Shown here piece after piece: positions 9,007 through 22,859 of a DNA stretch of 64,000 nucleotides. The stretch is from positions 157,360,118 through 157,424,117 of the forward strand of contig OZ023265.1 of the NCBI GenBank assembly GCA_964006375.1. The letters run 5' to 3'. The notes beneath the pieces are model-generated. The model searched no databases. It was not told where the DNA came from and was given only the letters and a program-made list of their open reading frames with translations. A program made the position numbers and the translations under genes. This DNA comes from Tillus elongatus (Eukaryota; Arthropoda; Insecta; Coleoptera; Cleridae). Numbering within the stretch: the first letter of the stretch is position 1; each line of letters opens with the position of its first letter.

Positions 9007-11268
9007 CAGGGTGGCTCAAATTCGAGCCTCATCATTGATATCTCGGAAACTATAAGAGATACAACGTCGGTTAAATTATGGCAAAGTTGCGTAATTTGAT
9101 GCTCAGCAAAATGCAGTTTAGAAAATTACAAAATTCCGAATACTTCCGGTGATAATCGGAAAAAACCGAAAACTCATAAAATCTGTTTAATTTTTTTCTG
9201 GCGTTATTTGAAAAAATATAACAAAATGAATCACAATTCGTTAAGGTCACTTTTCCTCTCCTACAAGATGACATTTTCAAATTTGAAATCCGATGTTTCG
9301 TCTTTCATAAAACCATCATCAATTCCATTTTTTCAAATACGACCCTGGATTTTTTATTTCATATTTTGTTACCTTTGGATTACCTCAAAACGATGCCTCA
9401 TCACAACTTTTGAATTTTTAACGTTTTGATAACAAAAAATGACATTTTCAGTATTTCTTGAAAATATTTAATGCTTACTTAACTTTTAAAATGGAATTTA
9501 AAAAACCTAAAGTAAATGCTCGAATAAGCCCCCTTAGACTTCTATGCATTTTCGCATACGTCTTCGCAGATTGTTCGTAACAGCCCGGTGGATTATTCTT
9601 CCTCTTGCTCGTAGAGTTGTGAATTCTAACACTTACTTTTGGCGCAAAATGTTTATATCATTCGGAAAAGTATCCTTGAATAAGCGATTTTTAAAGAATC
9701 CCCATACAAAATAATCCAGCGGGGACAAATCAGGACTTCTAGCAGGCCAGCGCACCACTCCTTGGTTTCCAATCCATTGATTGTAAAATGTTTCATTAAG
9801 AAACTCGGTTACTGCCCTTCCATTATGGGGTGGTGCACCATCCACCACAGCTGCCGTAGCATATTCAACGGTTCATCTTCAGGTGCATCGAATATATAAT
9901 TATGGATTAAATTAAGATACCGTTCAGTATTTAAGTTTCCATCATAAATAATTGGCCCTAAGATTTTGGTTCGATACATTCCAACCCAAACATTGAATGA
10001 TTTTCGTCCATGTCTTCTACTGCATAATAATGCTCATTGTTTCTGTTAAAAAGGCCGCTGGTGTCCAGATGATTTTATTTAAGAAATCATCATCTTGTTG
10101 CATTTTTTCATCAAGTCAACTGCAGAATTCAAGCCTTCTGTCCCTGTCTCCTGGTCTTAATTCTTGACAAACATGAAATTTATAGGGATGATACTTGTGT
10201 TTTTTGAAAACCCTCTGAATTCGGCTTCTAGTCATATTCAGTTCTGAAGCAAATTGCCGTGTTGAACCACGAGGATTTTCCTAACCTTTAACAAAAGGTT
10301 TTGGTGAATTATCTTTGACATGTTATCGCAAAATATTATAGTAATAAAAGATTGCATAGCATCATTTTATAACGATACTTACAGCATTTAAAACAGCTTC
10401 TTCATCTTCAACTTCCATTCGTTGGCCGTACGAAGTTCTAGATTTACCAAAACTACCAAAGAGACCTAAATTTCTGTCCAAATTATTAAAATATGAATAA
10501 TGGGGTTGTGGACGCTCGGGGTATTGCTCTAAATAGCGTTCACATGAAATGTACGAGTTTCTGTTATTACTATAATAAATCCGAAGCATATCATGCTTCT
10601 CGAAATTGGAAAACACCATTTTTGCTCTCTTAATGTTTATTTTGAAAGTTAAATTGTTAAAAGTTATATCGTCATATTATGCATTGCATTGGATTGAACT
10701 TAAAATATTTGACTCATAATCATAAATTCGGGTTCATCTTTACCTACCTAATCAAATTATATTATTGAAGAAATATTTAGTTTCAAAAGCAGAGTCGTAT
10801 TAAATATTTTCAAGAAATACTGAAAATGTTATTTTTTTGTTATCAAAACGTTTGAAATTCAAAAGTTGTGATGAGGCTTTATTTTGAGGCAGTCCAAAGC
10901 TAACAAAATATGAAATAAAAAATCCAGGGCCGTATTTGAAAAAATGGAGTTGATGATGGTTTCTGAAAGACGAAACATCGGATTTCAAATTTGAAAATGC
11001 CATCTTGTATGAGAGGAAAAGTGTCTTTGATGTAGTATGATTCATTTTGTTATATCTTTTCAAATAACGCCAGAAAAAAATAAAACAGATTTTATGAGTT
11101 TTCTGTTTTTTCCGATTATTACCGGAAGTATTCGGAATTTTCTAATTTTCTGAACTGCATTTTACTGAGCATCAAATTACGCAAATTTGCCATAATTTAA
11201 CTGACGTTGTATCTCTTACAGTTTCCGAGATACCAATGATGAGGCTCGAATTTGAGCCACCCTGTACT
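9007..11268 (-). mobile_element. DD41D-type mariner relative with about 460-bp inverted repeats
   Basis: The left end (CAGGGTGGCTCAAATTCGAG at about 9007) and its reverse complement near 11268 bound the element. The inverted repeats extend roughly 9007-9471 and 10800-11268, diverged but alignable by eye. Between them lies a decayed transposase on the minus strand. The long terminal repeats contrast with the roughly 30-bp repeats of classical mariners. Confidence 0.8.
9630..10620 (-). pseudogene. Decayed DD41D mariner-superfamily transposase
   Basis: The N-terminal part (10619-10362) has the helix-turn-helix style region with 'CERYLEQYPERPQPHYSYF' and 'DEEAVLNAV'. A middle segment near 10300-10200 encodes a remnant of 'STRQFASELNMTRSRIQRVF', broken by frameshifts. 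The C-terminal part (9848-9633) has VDGAPPH and WPARSPDLSPLDYFVWG. I count 41 residues between the second catalytic Asp and the last Asp. The reading frame is interrupted several times, so this copy cannot make a whole enzyme. Confidence 0.8.
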
Positions 11269-11600
11269 CTTGTGCTTTTAAATCGGAAATTCATAATTAA
11301 TAGGTTAAAGTTGTTTAGATTAGGTTTATTAATATGACTTTGCCTTTTTTTGTTAATTTTAAGTTTTATAGTTTCAGACTAATTAAGAAGTAATTAATTA
11401 TTTTGGCGGATTCTTATTGTTTTGGTTGCTCATTCTAATACTGTGAACAGTTTTGTAATATTGTTGCTGGACACTTTTGGCATCTGCTCGTCTGGCTCAT
11501 TACACCTAAACAAAAAGGCTTTGCCATAATTCTGACAAATAATAAACATTTAGCATGATTACTTTAAGTAGGTGAAACAAACGCTAAGTGTTATACGAGA
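11269..11600. other. AT-rich spacer between transposons
   Basis: No gene, repeat pair or RNA signature recognised. Confidence 0.4.
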
Positions 11601-11644
11601 GCGGTCCAATAAGTCCGTGACTTTTTAAATGAAACACAGGTTTT

Positions 11645-11920
11645 TTGACAAAAAAATTAATTTTATTTTTCAACATAGTCTCCTTTGAGCTCTATACACA
11701 TCGTCCAAAGTTTCTCCAATTTTTTTATCCCATCAAAAAAATTAGATTTGACGAGGTCCTTAAAATAGGTATTTGTTTCCAAGCGGTTTTCATCATTGAA
11801 GTCAAATCTCTTTCCGCCGAGCCATTTCTTTAAGTTTGGAAACATTAAATAGTCACTCGGGGCTAAATCCGGAGAATAGGGCGGATGAGGGAGCAATTTG
11901 TAGCCCAATTTATGCAATTT
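11645..11920 (-). pseudogene. Second copy of the mariner transposase C-terminus
   Basis: The minus strand repeats the catalytic C-terminal block (PPYSPDLAPSDYLMFPNLKK) and ends with KLEKLWTMCIELKGDYVEK. It is a diverged copy of 11983-12249. Both copies adjoin a 'CGGTCCAATAAG'-like word, suggesting a duplication through short homology. Confidence 0.8.
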
Positions 11921-11982
11921 CGTTGCCTTGGTGGAAAATAACTTTTTTCTTGACCAAATGCAGTAATTTTTTCTTCAAATCG

Positions 11983-13016
11983 TCATTGGATCGGTCCAAT
12001 AAGTTTCCTTTGAGCTCTATACACTTCGTCCATCGTATCTCCATTTTTTTTTATCCCTTCCAAAAAATAAGATTTGTCGAGGTCCTCAAAATAGGTATTT
12101 GTTTGTGAGATGATTTCATCATTGAAGTCAAATCTCTTTCCGCCGTATTTCTTTAAGTTTGGAAACAAGAAATAGTCACTCGGGGATAAATCCGGAGAAT
12201 AGGGCGGATAAGGGAGCAATTCGTAGCCCAATTTATACAATGTCGCCATGGGGACTACACACGTGCTTGGTGGAAAATAACTTTTTTCTTGGCCAATTGC
12301 GGTCGTTTTTTCTTCAAATCGTCATTGAATCGGTGCAATAAGTTAGTATAATATTCGCCATTGATTGTTCTTCCCTTTTGAATGTAATCAACGTGGATTA
12401 TATAGCGTGCATCCCAAAAAACGGTCGCCATGACTTTATTGGCTGACAAACCCACCTTGGCCTTCTTCGGCGCCGATTCACACGGAGAAACCCACTGTTT
12501 TGACTGCTGCTTGGTCTCTGGTGTGCTGTGGTAAATCCATGTTTCGTCCAAGGTTACGAAACGGCGCAAGAACACGTCCCTATTGCGGTTAAACAACGCC
12601 AAACACTCCTTCGAAGTCGTCACATGATTGCGTTTGTGGTCGATTGTGAGCAAACGCGGCACCCATCTTGCGGATAGCTTTCTCATACCCAAGTATTCCT
12701 GTAAAATCGAAACCACTTAGCCATGTGATATGCCTATGGCTTCCACAATCTCCCGCACTTTCAATCTCCGATCCGCCAACACCATATCGTGATATTTTTC
12801 AATTGTTTCGGGTGTAGCGACCTTTACTGGGCGTCCAGAACGTTCGGCGTCATTTGTGCTTGTACGGCTGCAACGAAATTCAGTAAACCACTTTTTTACC
12901 ATGGAAATTGATGGTGCGGAGTCCTCATAGTATTTGTCAGGCTTAACCTTGGTTTGAGTGATGTTTTTTCGCAAAAAATAATGTTTGATGAGCAGACTAA
13001 ATTCAGTTTTTTTCCA
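11983..13016 (-). pseudogene. Mariner transposase pseudogene
   Basis: The start codon is near 13016; an extra A shifts the frame at about codon 4. The N-terminal helix-turn-helix region runs from 12974 to 12717 (with RSGRPVKVATPETIEKYHDM) and stops at 12717-12719. The next block, 12716-12255, holds VTLDETWIYH with the first catalytic Asp. The second Asp block is damaged: it reads FHQARV where mariners have a Gln-Asp-Asn-Ala-Arg motif, so the Asp is deleted. The third block, PYSPDLSPSDYFLF, is in 12249-11983. At least three lesions make it inactive. Confidence 0.88.
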
Positions 13017-13020
13017 TTTT

Positions 13021-13400
13021 CGTTATAACTCAAGAGGTTGTCTGCTTTCAATGGCTATCTAACACAAACAAAATAGCGCAGCTTGTTAAAAATTTGACAG
13101 GAGTCCACTGACTGATGCTTGTTGACAGAAGCAGTGTTGCCCTTCATGTGAATCAATTGGTAATTGACTGGTGAGGTATTTAATTAATGTTTCATGTGAC
13201 CATTCGTCGTTCAATGTTTTTGTAGGTTGCCAGTATTATCTGTTAGGAGGAGTGTAACCTTACGTTTTCAAAAGGGTGACGTCTAAAATGGGCCATTACA
13301 AAATAAATAAAAATTCGTTTCAAATGGTTTTTTATTTGAAAGTTGAGTTGCTAAACTTAAAAATTATTTAGTTATTTAACATTTAATTATTATACCATTA
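13021..13400. other. Intergenic or intronic sequence before the lectin exon
   Basis: No gene recognised. If the lectin exon at 13436 belongs to a two-exon gene like the one at 25.7 kb, this is part of its intron. I did not find its first exon upstream. Confidence 0.3.
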
Positions 13401-13435
13401 TCAGATAAATTTTATTCTGTTAAATTTTTTTGTAG

Positions 13436-13670
13436 GAAAGTGTTGGCCTTCCAAGACTTTAAAGAAGGAGGAAATGTAATACTTTCCAATGTAATATCCG
13501 GCAGTGAATACCAATTGTGGTATATACGCTGTGACTCTACTATTATGACTGTACCTGGAGAGTTTGCTTTGAATGTTTATATGAACCAATTTACTGAAGG
13601 ACAAAAAGTGGTAATTCATGGGAAACGTAGTGGAGATAAAAACCAACACTTTGTTCCAGAAAATGTGTAA
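13436..13670 (+). CDS. Terminal exon of a small ricin-type (beta-trefoil) lectin gene, partial
   Basis: An acceptor TTTTTTTGTAG ends at 13435. The following 78 codons end at TAA 13668-13670. The protein piece has the spaced aromatic pattern of beta-trefoil lectins (EYQLWYI, then KNQHF near the end). It aligns by eye to the second exon of the lectin gene at 33311-33545: same length, same phase-2 intron entry (GG split from the next base), and the same pattern of W/F after Gln. A polyadenylation signal AATAAA follows at about 13743. The matching first exon is not in the window or is unrecognisable. Sugar specificity cannot be inferred. Confidence 0.6.
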
Positions 13671-13900
13671 ACTCAACCATTTCTTTACCTATGTTTTACT
13701 TGAAAGTGTTCCCATCCAAATAGTATTAAGGAATTACAGTGGAAATAAACTAAAATAGTGTCGGTTAGTAAACGTACGTATATTTTTAAAAAATACAAAA
13801 AGGATTGACTGTTTGTCAGTTGCACATAGTGAACTGCAAACTATATTGTTTTACTGGCGGATTTTGAATATCGAGATCTTTTGGATCCATGGGCGTCAGC

Positions 13901-13919
13901 GGGGGGGGGGGGGGGGGGG
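13901..13919. repeat. Poly-G run
   Basis: Nineteen consecutive G residues, separated by only a few bases from a long (TA)n tract. Confidence 0.95.
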
Positions 13920-13926
13920 CTGTATG

Positions 13927-16002
<2,076 letters not shown>

Positions 16003-16074
<72 letters not shown>
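16003..16074. repeat. (TA)n microsatellite
   Basis: About 36 TA units directly at the right end of DD41D copy 1. Confidence 0.98.
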
Positions 16075-16077
<3 letters not shown>

Positions 16078-16832
16078 GAATAATCACGGCCTACTTAGGA
16101 TTTCACTTATTTTTCGTATATTTTATATGGGAAAAAACCACATGGTGGTACATTACAGACCTCAGAAAAGGATCTATCATTTGGTGAAAAATTCCTATAT
16201 GACGTTCATAAGGAAAAGAAAATTACTATCGTGGCTCATAAACGTATATGAGCTTAAATAATTTTTGACATACTGTAACAACCAAAATGACTGATTATAA
16301 CCCTGCATAATATATTCTACCTCTAGAACACCTCTTTTTTTATTAACTAAAGAAAAAAATGCCAGTATTTAGTTTTTGGTCTATTATCTAATAGTGACCC
16401 GTGAAAAAATTTCAAAATAGAAAAACTTCTGAGATGCTTTTATAATTGTGGAACTTAACCAACTTTTTATCTCTTACAGTTTTTCTGATTCGAATGGTGT
16501 CGATAAACAAAATCCCTCAGTTTATATAAATCAACTACGCATCGATGCGGTTTTTTCTTTTAAGAAGTATTCTACTATTTTATATTTTTTAAGTATTAAA
16601 AGAATTAGTACTGTGTTTTTTATTTTAATAAAAATTTTAACACGAATAAAATTTAATTTTTTAAGAAATCAGTTTCTTCGTAACAGCTTTCACACGAATT
16701 AAATTAAGTGAAATCTCTTAATGATGCCTATATAAAAGAGCGTTAGAAATTTACAAAACCCAGTATTCATTCCGTATTATATAATCACTGTGGTAGGGAA
16801 GTCTACATATATTTTTATTTACATCTAATTAA
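16075..16832. other. AT-rich sequence without a recognised gene
   Basis: No supported coding region or repeat boundary. An 84-residue open frame at 16448-16702 is low complexity and unremarkable. Confidence 0.35.
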
Positions 16833-17131
16833 AGGTGTGCGAACCCATGGTTTTTTCGAACCGAACTATGGACGAACCCAAGCACATACGCTGCCGCGAA
16901 CTTCGAACCTCGGAAATAATAAGTCTAAGGTTCATAGTGGAACTTCGAACTACTTAAAAATGTGCCTATGTCATTTCCTTAATTACAAAATATAAGTATA
17001 TTGTAGCATACACTATGTGGTATGTCGAAGATCACCATTCTTAAAAAAAAAAGTTCGACAAAATTTGGAGGTTTTGCGTTCGTGCACTGCCATCATAATG
17101 TTGTAACCGAAAAACGCGTTGGGATGTTACG

Positions 17132-17237
<106 letters not shown>

Positions 17238-17249
17238 ATTCTGTAACTA

Positions 17250-17320
17250 CTACACTTGGAGAACACAGATCACCACAACACATTAAAAAAACCTGTTGAT
17301 CGTTTCACTAACCATAGCTG
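17250..17320 (-). repeat. Penelope-like terminal fragment
   Basis: The segment CACTTGGAGAACACAGATCAC through GATCGTTTCACTAACC matches by eye similar segments at 41635-41735 and 52968-53090. Read on the minus strand it contains GTTAGTGAAACGATC, the right half of a hammerhead-like core. Confidence 0.45.
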
Positions 17321-17689
17321 GTTTAAAGCGCCGTAAAGTTATACTTCGAAGTAGCTTCGAGCCACGAACTTCGAACTATTTTGGAGAATTACGTATTTCG
17401 AACTTCGAACTACTTTAACATCACCAGAACGAACATTTTTCGAACCGAAGGTTCGGTTTGGGTTCGTTTCGAAGGTTCGCACACCTCTACATCAAATACT
17501 TATGAACTTTTACCCCGATAGTAAATTAGTAATCTATGTGTGTGAGAGAAGGAGTTGGCTTGCAAACAGTTCCTTTAGCTACAAAAAAAAAAACGAAAAT
17601 TCATACATACAGGCTGGAGATAAAATTTGGAATAATAGGAATATCTATATATAGCCATACGTTCGCGCACGTCAATTTTCATTTTAGTA

Positions 17690-17692
<3 letters not shown>

Positions 17693-17782
<90 letters not shown>
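17693..17782. repeat. (TA)n microsatellite
   Basis: About 45 TA units. Confidence 0.98.
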
Positions 17783-17785
<3 letters not shown>

Positions 17786-17824
17786 TATATATTTGTGTCA
17801 CAACCCAAATCCAAGGTCGGTTTC

Positions 17825-17830
<6 letters not shown>

Positions 17831-17892
<62 letters not shown>
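17831..17892. repeat. (TA)n microsatellite, left of the 25-bp inverted-repeat element
   Basis: About 31 TA units abutting the inverted repeat that starts at 17893. Confidence 0.98.
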
Positions 17893-17897
<5 letters not shown>

Positions 17898-18078
17898 CAT
17901 GCTTGGTTCTCGGGTTACACCACCTTTGTCCACCACTCTAAGGAGTAGGCAGATTGAGGCCTTAGAGTGTCCTTACATATTTCCTTTACCTCTTGAAAAT
18001 GGCTCCAAAACAGGAGCCGAAACGTCGAGTTTCCATAAATTCTGGACGCGGCTTAACCCGAGAACCAAGCATGTCTCA
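17893..18078. mobile_element. Small Penelope-like element with 25-bp perfect inverted repeats
   Basis: The 25 bases at 17893-17917 (TGAGACATGCTTGGTTCTCG and five more) are the exact reverse complement of 18054-18078. Between them is a stem GGCTCC...GGAGCC followed by GAAACGTCG. This arrangement is known from Penelope-like element termini that carry hammerhead ribozymes. It sits between two (TA)n tracts. Confidence 0.6.
17994..18030 (+). ncRNA. Degenerate hammerhead-ribozyme-like motif
   Basis: Stem II (GGCTCC, loop AAAACA, GGAGCC) is followed by GAAACGTC as in type I hammerheads. The upstream core that should read CTGATGA is degenerate here (CTTGAAAAT), so cleavage activity is doubtful. Confidence 0.45.
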
Positions 18079-18104
18079 CATTAAAGACCGCGGAAATCTT
18101 TCTG

Positions 18105-18720
<616 letters not shown>

Positions 18721-18887
18721 GTTATAAGACATGAAGAAAAACTTTGTACCTACCACTTGTTTGGCACATTGCGCGCACGAAGTAATGTGATATTTGGCAT
18801 AGTTAAAATGTATACAAACAAGGAGAGCAGAAAGATAAAATGTATGTATAATATGTGATTAATAGATTAAACATTGCTTTCTTCTAA

Positions 18888-19254
18888 TTAGACGAGCGTC
18901 TCGCGACAGTAAAAACTTTTATGACTTTTGTGTCGTTTTAACGAAATAGAAGTCCTCCCTGACTATGCTGTGTACACACAATTCTCCCAACTAACCTGCC
19001 CTGACACCAGTTTGCCTAATCAAAAGCTAAAGGAAGTTAAAAGGGAAAGGAGAAGTTCATTATGCTCACATAACCTTGATATATGGCAGGGTTGATTTTC
19101 CTTCTTCTTTTAACTTTTAATTGGGCAAACTGATGTCAGGGCAGGTCACAAAGTCAGGTGGTAGGATTTTGTGTAGCATCACGTGAGGGAGGTCTTTTAT
19201 TTCGTTAAAACAACAAAAAACTCACCCAAGTTACTGTCGCGAGACGCTCGTCTA
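18888..19254. mobile_element. Foldback MITE-like element
   Basis: TTAGACGAGCGTCTCGCGAC at 18888 is the reverse complement of the sequence ending at 19254. The arms continue inward (GTTTTAACGAAAT; GGGAGG; CTGCCCTGACA with TTGCCTAAT / ATTGGGCAA) and form an imperfect hairpin over most of the 367 bases. No open frame is inside. Confidence 0.75.
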
Positions 19255-19519
19255 ATCTGACAGTTCGGATTGATTCCCAGTGTGACTGGTAATATATGCA
19301 TATCAATGTAAAACACATATTACTCCTAAGTTTAAACATAAAAAAGTTATGGGCAGTTAAAGAAAAAAATTGAAATGTCAAAGTCGCAGTTTGAAACGTC
19401 AAAATCGGCAATGTTTAGGCAAAGAACGTAAAACAAATACGGATTTATCAGCATTTACTAATTTACTTCTCAAAAAAAAATCCCTTCCCACTGTTCCTAT
19501 CGTTCTTTTTGGAGTACTT

Positions 19520-20042
19520 ATCACACTATTTGCAGTCTTACCCTTGCCACCAGTAGTTTTGTGTCCGCCAATATACCAGTTTTATGTTCTTCTCCACTTC
19601 TCCGAGTTCCAACTGCGTTGCCCAATGGTTCCACCCCCGCTGAACCGACGCCCAACCTGCTTCTCGCATCTGGGGTAGCAGGAGCAGTGAGGGACTTGGA
19701 TGTTTCTAAGCCTGAAATAGCTTCATTTTCGGCATATGTATCCTGCAGCTCACCCGGTCTATATGTGTTCTCTCCTATATGTAGTATTCCACCGTTAATA
19801 AATGCGTTAAGTTTTCCCCTCGAGCTGCTTTTAAATGTTTCCTCAACATGTGCTGCTCATCTAACTCCTTTTTTGTACAGTCGTTTTTAATATAATTTTG
19901 TGTACCCTTCAACTTACTAGAATTTTTTAGGACAAGTTTTTTCTGCACATAAGATGTAAATTCCACAATCACTGGACGATGGCCATGCGCTCTACCAATT
20001 GGATAAGCATCGCTGTCAGTATTAATTTGCGATGTAGCCAAG
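19520..20042 (-). pseudogene. LINE ORF1-like fragment
   Basis: The minus strand encodes DAYPIGRAHGHRPVIVEFTSY, then KLKGTQNYIKNDCTKKELDEQ and MLRKHLKAARGE. This resembles the RNA-binding/C-terminal region of insect LINE ORF1-type proteins. The frame continues past a shift into a Ser/Pro/Gly-rich part. It ends abruptly at about 20042, where an unrelated plus-strand transposase begins. Confidence 0.6.
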
Positions 20043-20884
20043 AGTATCCAGAATGCTTTTAGAGAAGTGTTTGGTACTGAACCCATTGTAAGAATGTGCT
20101 GGGCGCACGCCAAAAAGAATATGCAACCTCAGACAAGAAAATCCAGAAATGTATATTAGAAGACATTGATGCTTTGCAGTCTGCCACTTCTCCTGAAGTA
20201 TTTAATGCCGCTTCACAGCTTTTTATAAAGAAATGGGAAAATCAAACCAGTTTTATTGAGTATTTTGAAAAAGAATGGTTAACTCAAAATCGCAATTGGT
20301 ACTTAGGAGCTGCGCCGGGATCACTATACAAATAATGCATTGGAATCATTTAATAGAAATATAAAAGATAGTAATATAATGCGTGAACGTTTCCCCTTAC
20401 CTATCTCGTTTTTTAGTTGTGACGTCGCAGATGGTTAACGAATGGTCCCAGAAACGTACAGCAGTCTCTTTTTCAAACGCTCCTTCTGTTCAACTGAATG
20501 ATTGGACTAAAGCTTACCATTGGGCAAAAATGGACAAAAAAAATTAAGATGTTACACGCTGATACAAATAATAACATCTATTTAGTACCAGGTGGGCAGG
20601 CAATAGACGTTCAATTTGGAAAACAATGGGAAACCTTCGATGAATACAAAATTATTATTTTTTCAATCTGGCCAGTCAAAATGCCAAAACAAAACTGCGA
20701 ATGGATGAACGATACCTGTAATTGTCCACAATTTTTTAAGAAATATATGTGTAAACATGTTCTGGGTCTAGCAATTAGACTAAAATATACAGCTCCACCT
20801 TTAGAAGCAAAAAATATTCCTATCGGACAAAAAAGAAAACGTGGAGGTCCTGCAAAATCGAAACCCGCATTAATAATTCAATAA
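20043..20884 (+). pseudogene. MULE transposase C-terminal half with SWIM zinc finger
   Basis: The plus strand starts in mid-protein with AFREVFGTEPIVRMCWAHAK, the CWAH motif typical of Mutator-like transposases. After a frameshift comes 20096-20335 (KWENQTSFIEYFEKEWLTQ, NRNWYLGAAPG). A further shift leads to 20498-20884, which has a SWIM-type zinc site: C-x-C (CNCPQFF) followed by CKH (YMCKHVLGLAIRLK), then a basic tail. The N-terminal half and catalytic core are absent. The sequence is truncated at its 5' end by the LINE fragment or was captured next to it. Confidence 0.8.
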
Positions 20885-21130
20885 TACTTTAGAACTATTA
20901 TTGTCACATATAACTTGTTTTTAATTTGGTACCTCCTAAGATATTTTTTGAAGGTTATTTTAAGTTTATTTGATGTTCAAATAGTGTTGTACAAATATTT
21001 TTTTTTGAATGTTTCATCATAAAAAAGATGAAATAAATAAAATACTTTATAGATGTCTATTTTTGCTTAATTTTACGCCCAACTTCCGTTCGATTAAATA
21101 CCACCCATCTAAAATTGACTTGTTTCGGGT

Positions 21131-21262
21131 TTTTAGTGAATTTTTTAAAGAAAAGTTCACTAATAGAGAGGTATCGATGGTGAGACTTTGCAAAAATTTT
21201 TGCAAATGAGCGCGAACAGGACCCCTGGAACCCATATCCGGGGTCAGTTTCAATTTTTATAT

Positions 21263-21348
<86 letters not shown>

Positions 21349-21790
21349 CCGTCTGATAACTCAAACAATAATTAACCGATTTCGATCAAACTTGGCAAGT
21401 GGTTTTCTTTTATTAATGGCTTGGATGAGTTCGTTGGCCAGAAAAATCGGACGGGGTTTTCCGGGAAAATTTTGAGTTTTCTTTCAAAATTATTTTTTCT
21501 CCGAAAGTAACAAAGCTGTTTTTATGAAATTTACTATAAATGTTGCCTTGGGAGAGATCTTACTACGTACTGAAATTCAACTTTCTAAGTTTATAAAAAA
21601 TTGAGTTATTCAAATTTTAAATTTTCTTTCAAAAATTTTTTTTCTCCAAAAATTACAAAGTTATTTTAATGAAATGTGGTAGATATCTTGCGTTAGGAGA
21701 GACCTTACTACACACCAAAATTAAACTCTCTAAGTTTATAGAAAATTTAGAAAATTGAGTTATTCAAATTTGAAGCATTTAATATTTATT
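21131..21790 (+). repeat. Dispersed repeat family B, full copy
   Basis: The copy starts with AGTGAATTTTTTAAAG and its near-inverse TTCACTAATAGAGAGGTATCG, then CCCATATCCGGGGTCAG, a (TA)n core (21266-21344) and the right half with TCTGATAACTCAAA. The near-identical copy at 22180 makes this a direct pair about 1 kb apart. Confidence 0.75.
21266..21344. repeat. (TA)n microsatellite
   Basis: Core of a family B copy. Confidence 0.98.
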
Positions 21791-22179
21791 TAATATTTAT
21801 TTAACACAGAAATCGTAGAAACGACGAGACGATTTTCACGTCTCTAGTATCAGGATCACATGAGAGGATAGGCAGTGGCATGTTTAAAACTAATGTTGTA
21901 CATGCAGTTTGTTATTCTGCAGATGATGTTTTCAATATATGGTTCGAATATAACAGTTCGAACATTTAACAACAGATTCCTTTATTTGGCTCCAATGCAT
22001 AGAACAAAATTCAGCAGAATAAAAAATAAGCCGTCAAGTCATGAAATAATACTGACGGGACGAGTTGTTAAACGTTTCAAAATTGAAGACAATGAAATGA
22101 ATGAAATTATAGTAGGTCTCAAGATTTGGGTTTATCTATCTAGGCAATACACAGAATATTGAGAAAGCACAATATGCAT
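21791..22179. other. Sequence between two family B copies
   Basis: A 95-residue open frame (21875-22162) lies here, but it has no recognisable motif and I do not call it a gene. Confidence 0.3.
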
Positions 22180-22313
22180 AATTAGTGACTTTTTATTTAA
22201 AAAAATTCACTAATAGAGAGGTATCGGTGGTGAGACTTTGCAAAAATTCTTTCAAATGAGTGCGAACTAGGACCCCTAGAACCCATATCCGGGGTCAGAT
22301 TCAATTTTTATAT

Positions 22314-22394
<81 letters not shown>

Positions 22395-22830
22395 CGTCTG
22401 ATAACTCAAAAAATAATTAATCGATTTCAATGAAACTTGCAAGTGCCTTTCTTTTATAAATGGCTTGGATGGGTTCGTTAGCCAGAAAAATTAGACGGGG
22501 TTTTCCGGGAAAATTTGGAGTTTTCTTTCGAAAAATTTTTTTTTCTCCGAAAGTAACAAAGCTGTTTTAATGAAATTTACTATATATGTTGCCTCGGGAG
22601 AGATCTTACTACGTACGAAAATTCAACTTTCTAAGTTCAAAGAAAATTGAGTTATTCAAATTTTAAATTTTATTTCGAAAAAAATTTTTTTTCTCCGAAA
22701 ATTACAAAGTTACCTTAATGAAATTTTGTGGATATCTTGGCTTAGGAAAGACCTTACTACCTATTAAAATTAAACTCTCTAAGTTTATAGAAAATTGAGT
22801 TATTTAAATTTGAAGCATTTAATAAAAATT
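22180..22830 (+). repeat. Dispersed repeat family B, full copy
   Basis: Same order of words as the 21131 copy, with (TA)n at 22317-22381. The end joins AAAATTCACTACCATCACTCAC and CTTGCTGCGTCCCG, which is the terminal word of another dispersed repeat (family C). Confidence 0.75.
22317..22381. repeat. (TA)n microsatellite
   Basis: Core of a family B copy. Confidence 0.98.
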
Positions 22831-22859
22831 CACTACCATCACTCACTTGCTGCGTCCCG

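Larger units (their letters stand above)
11600..13020 (-). mobile_element. Mariner (DD34D) element, broken and partly duplicated
   Basis: The minus strand carries the whole order of a mariner transposase from about 13016 down to 11983, plus a second copy of its 3' end at 11645-11990. One terminus, 'GAGCGGTCCAATAAGTCCGTG' near 11602, looks like an outer end. I could not find a convincing matching inverted repeat on the other side, so the right boundary is approximate. Confidence 0.75.

Noticed and set aside
21875..22162. 95-residue open frame between family B copies
   Set aside because: No recognisable motif, no splice or promoter context; length expected by chance in AT-rich DNA with repeats.
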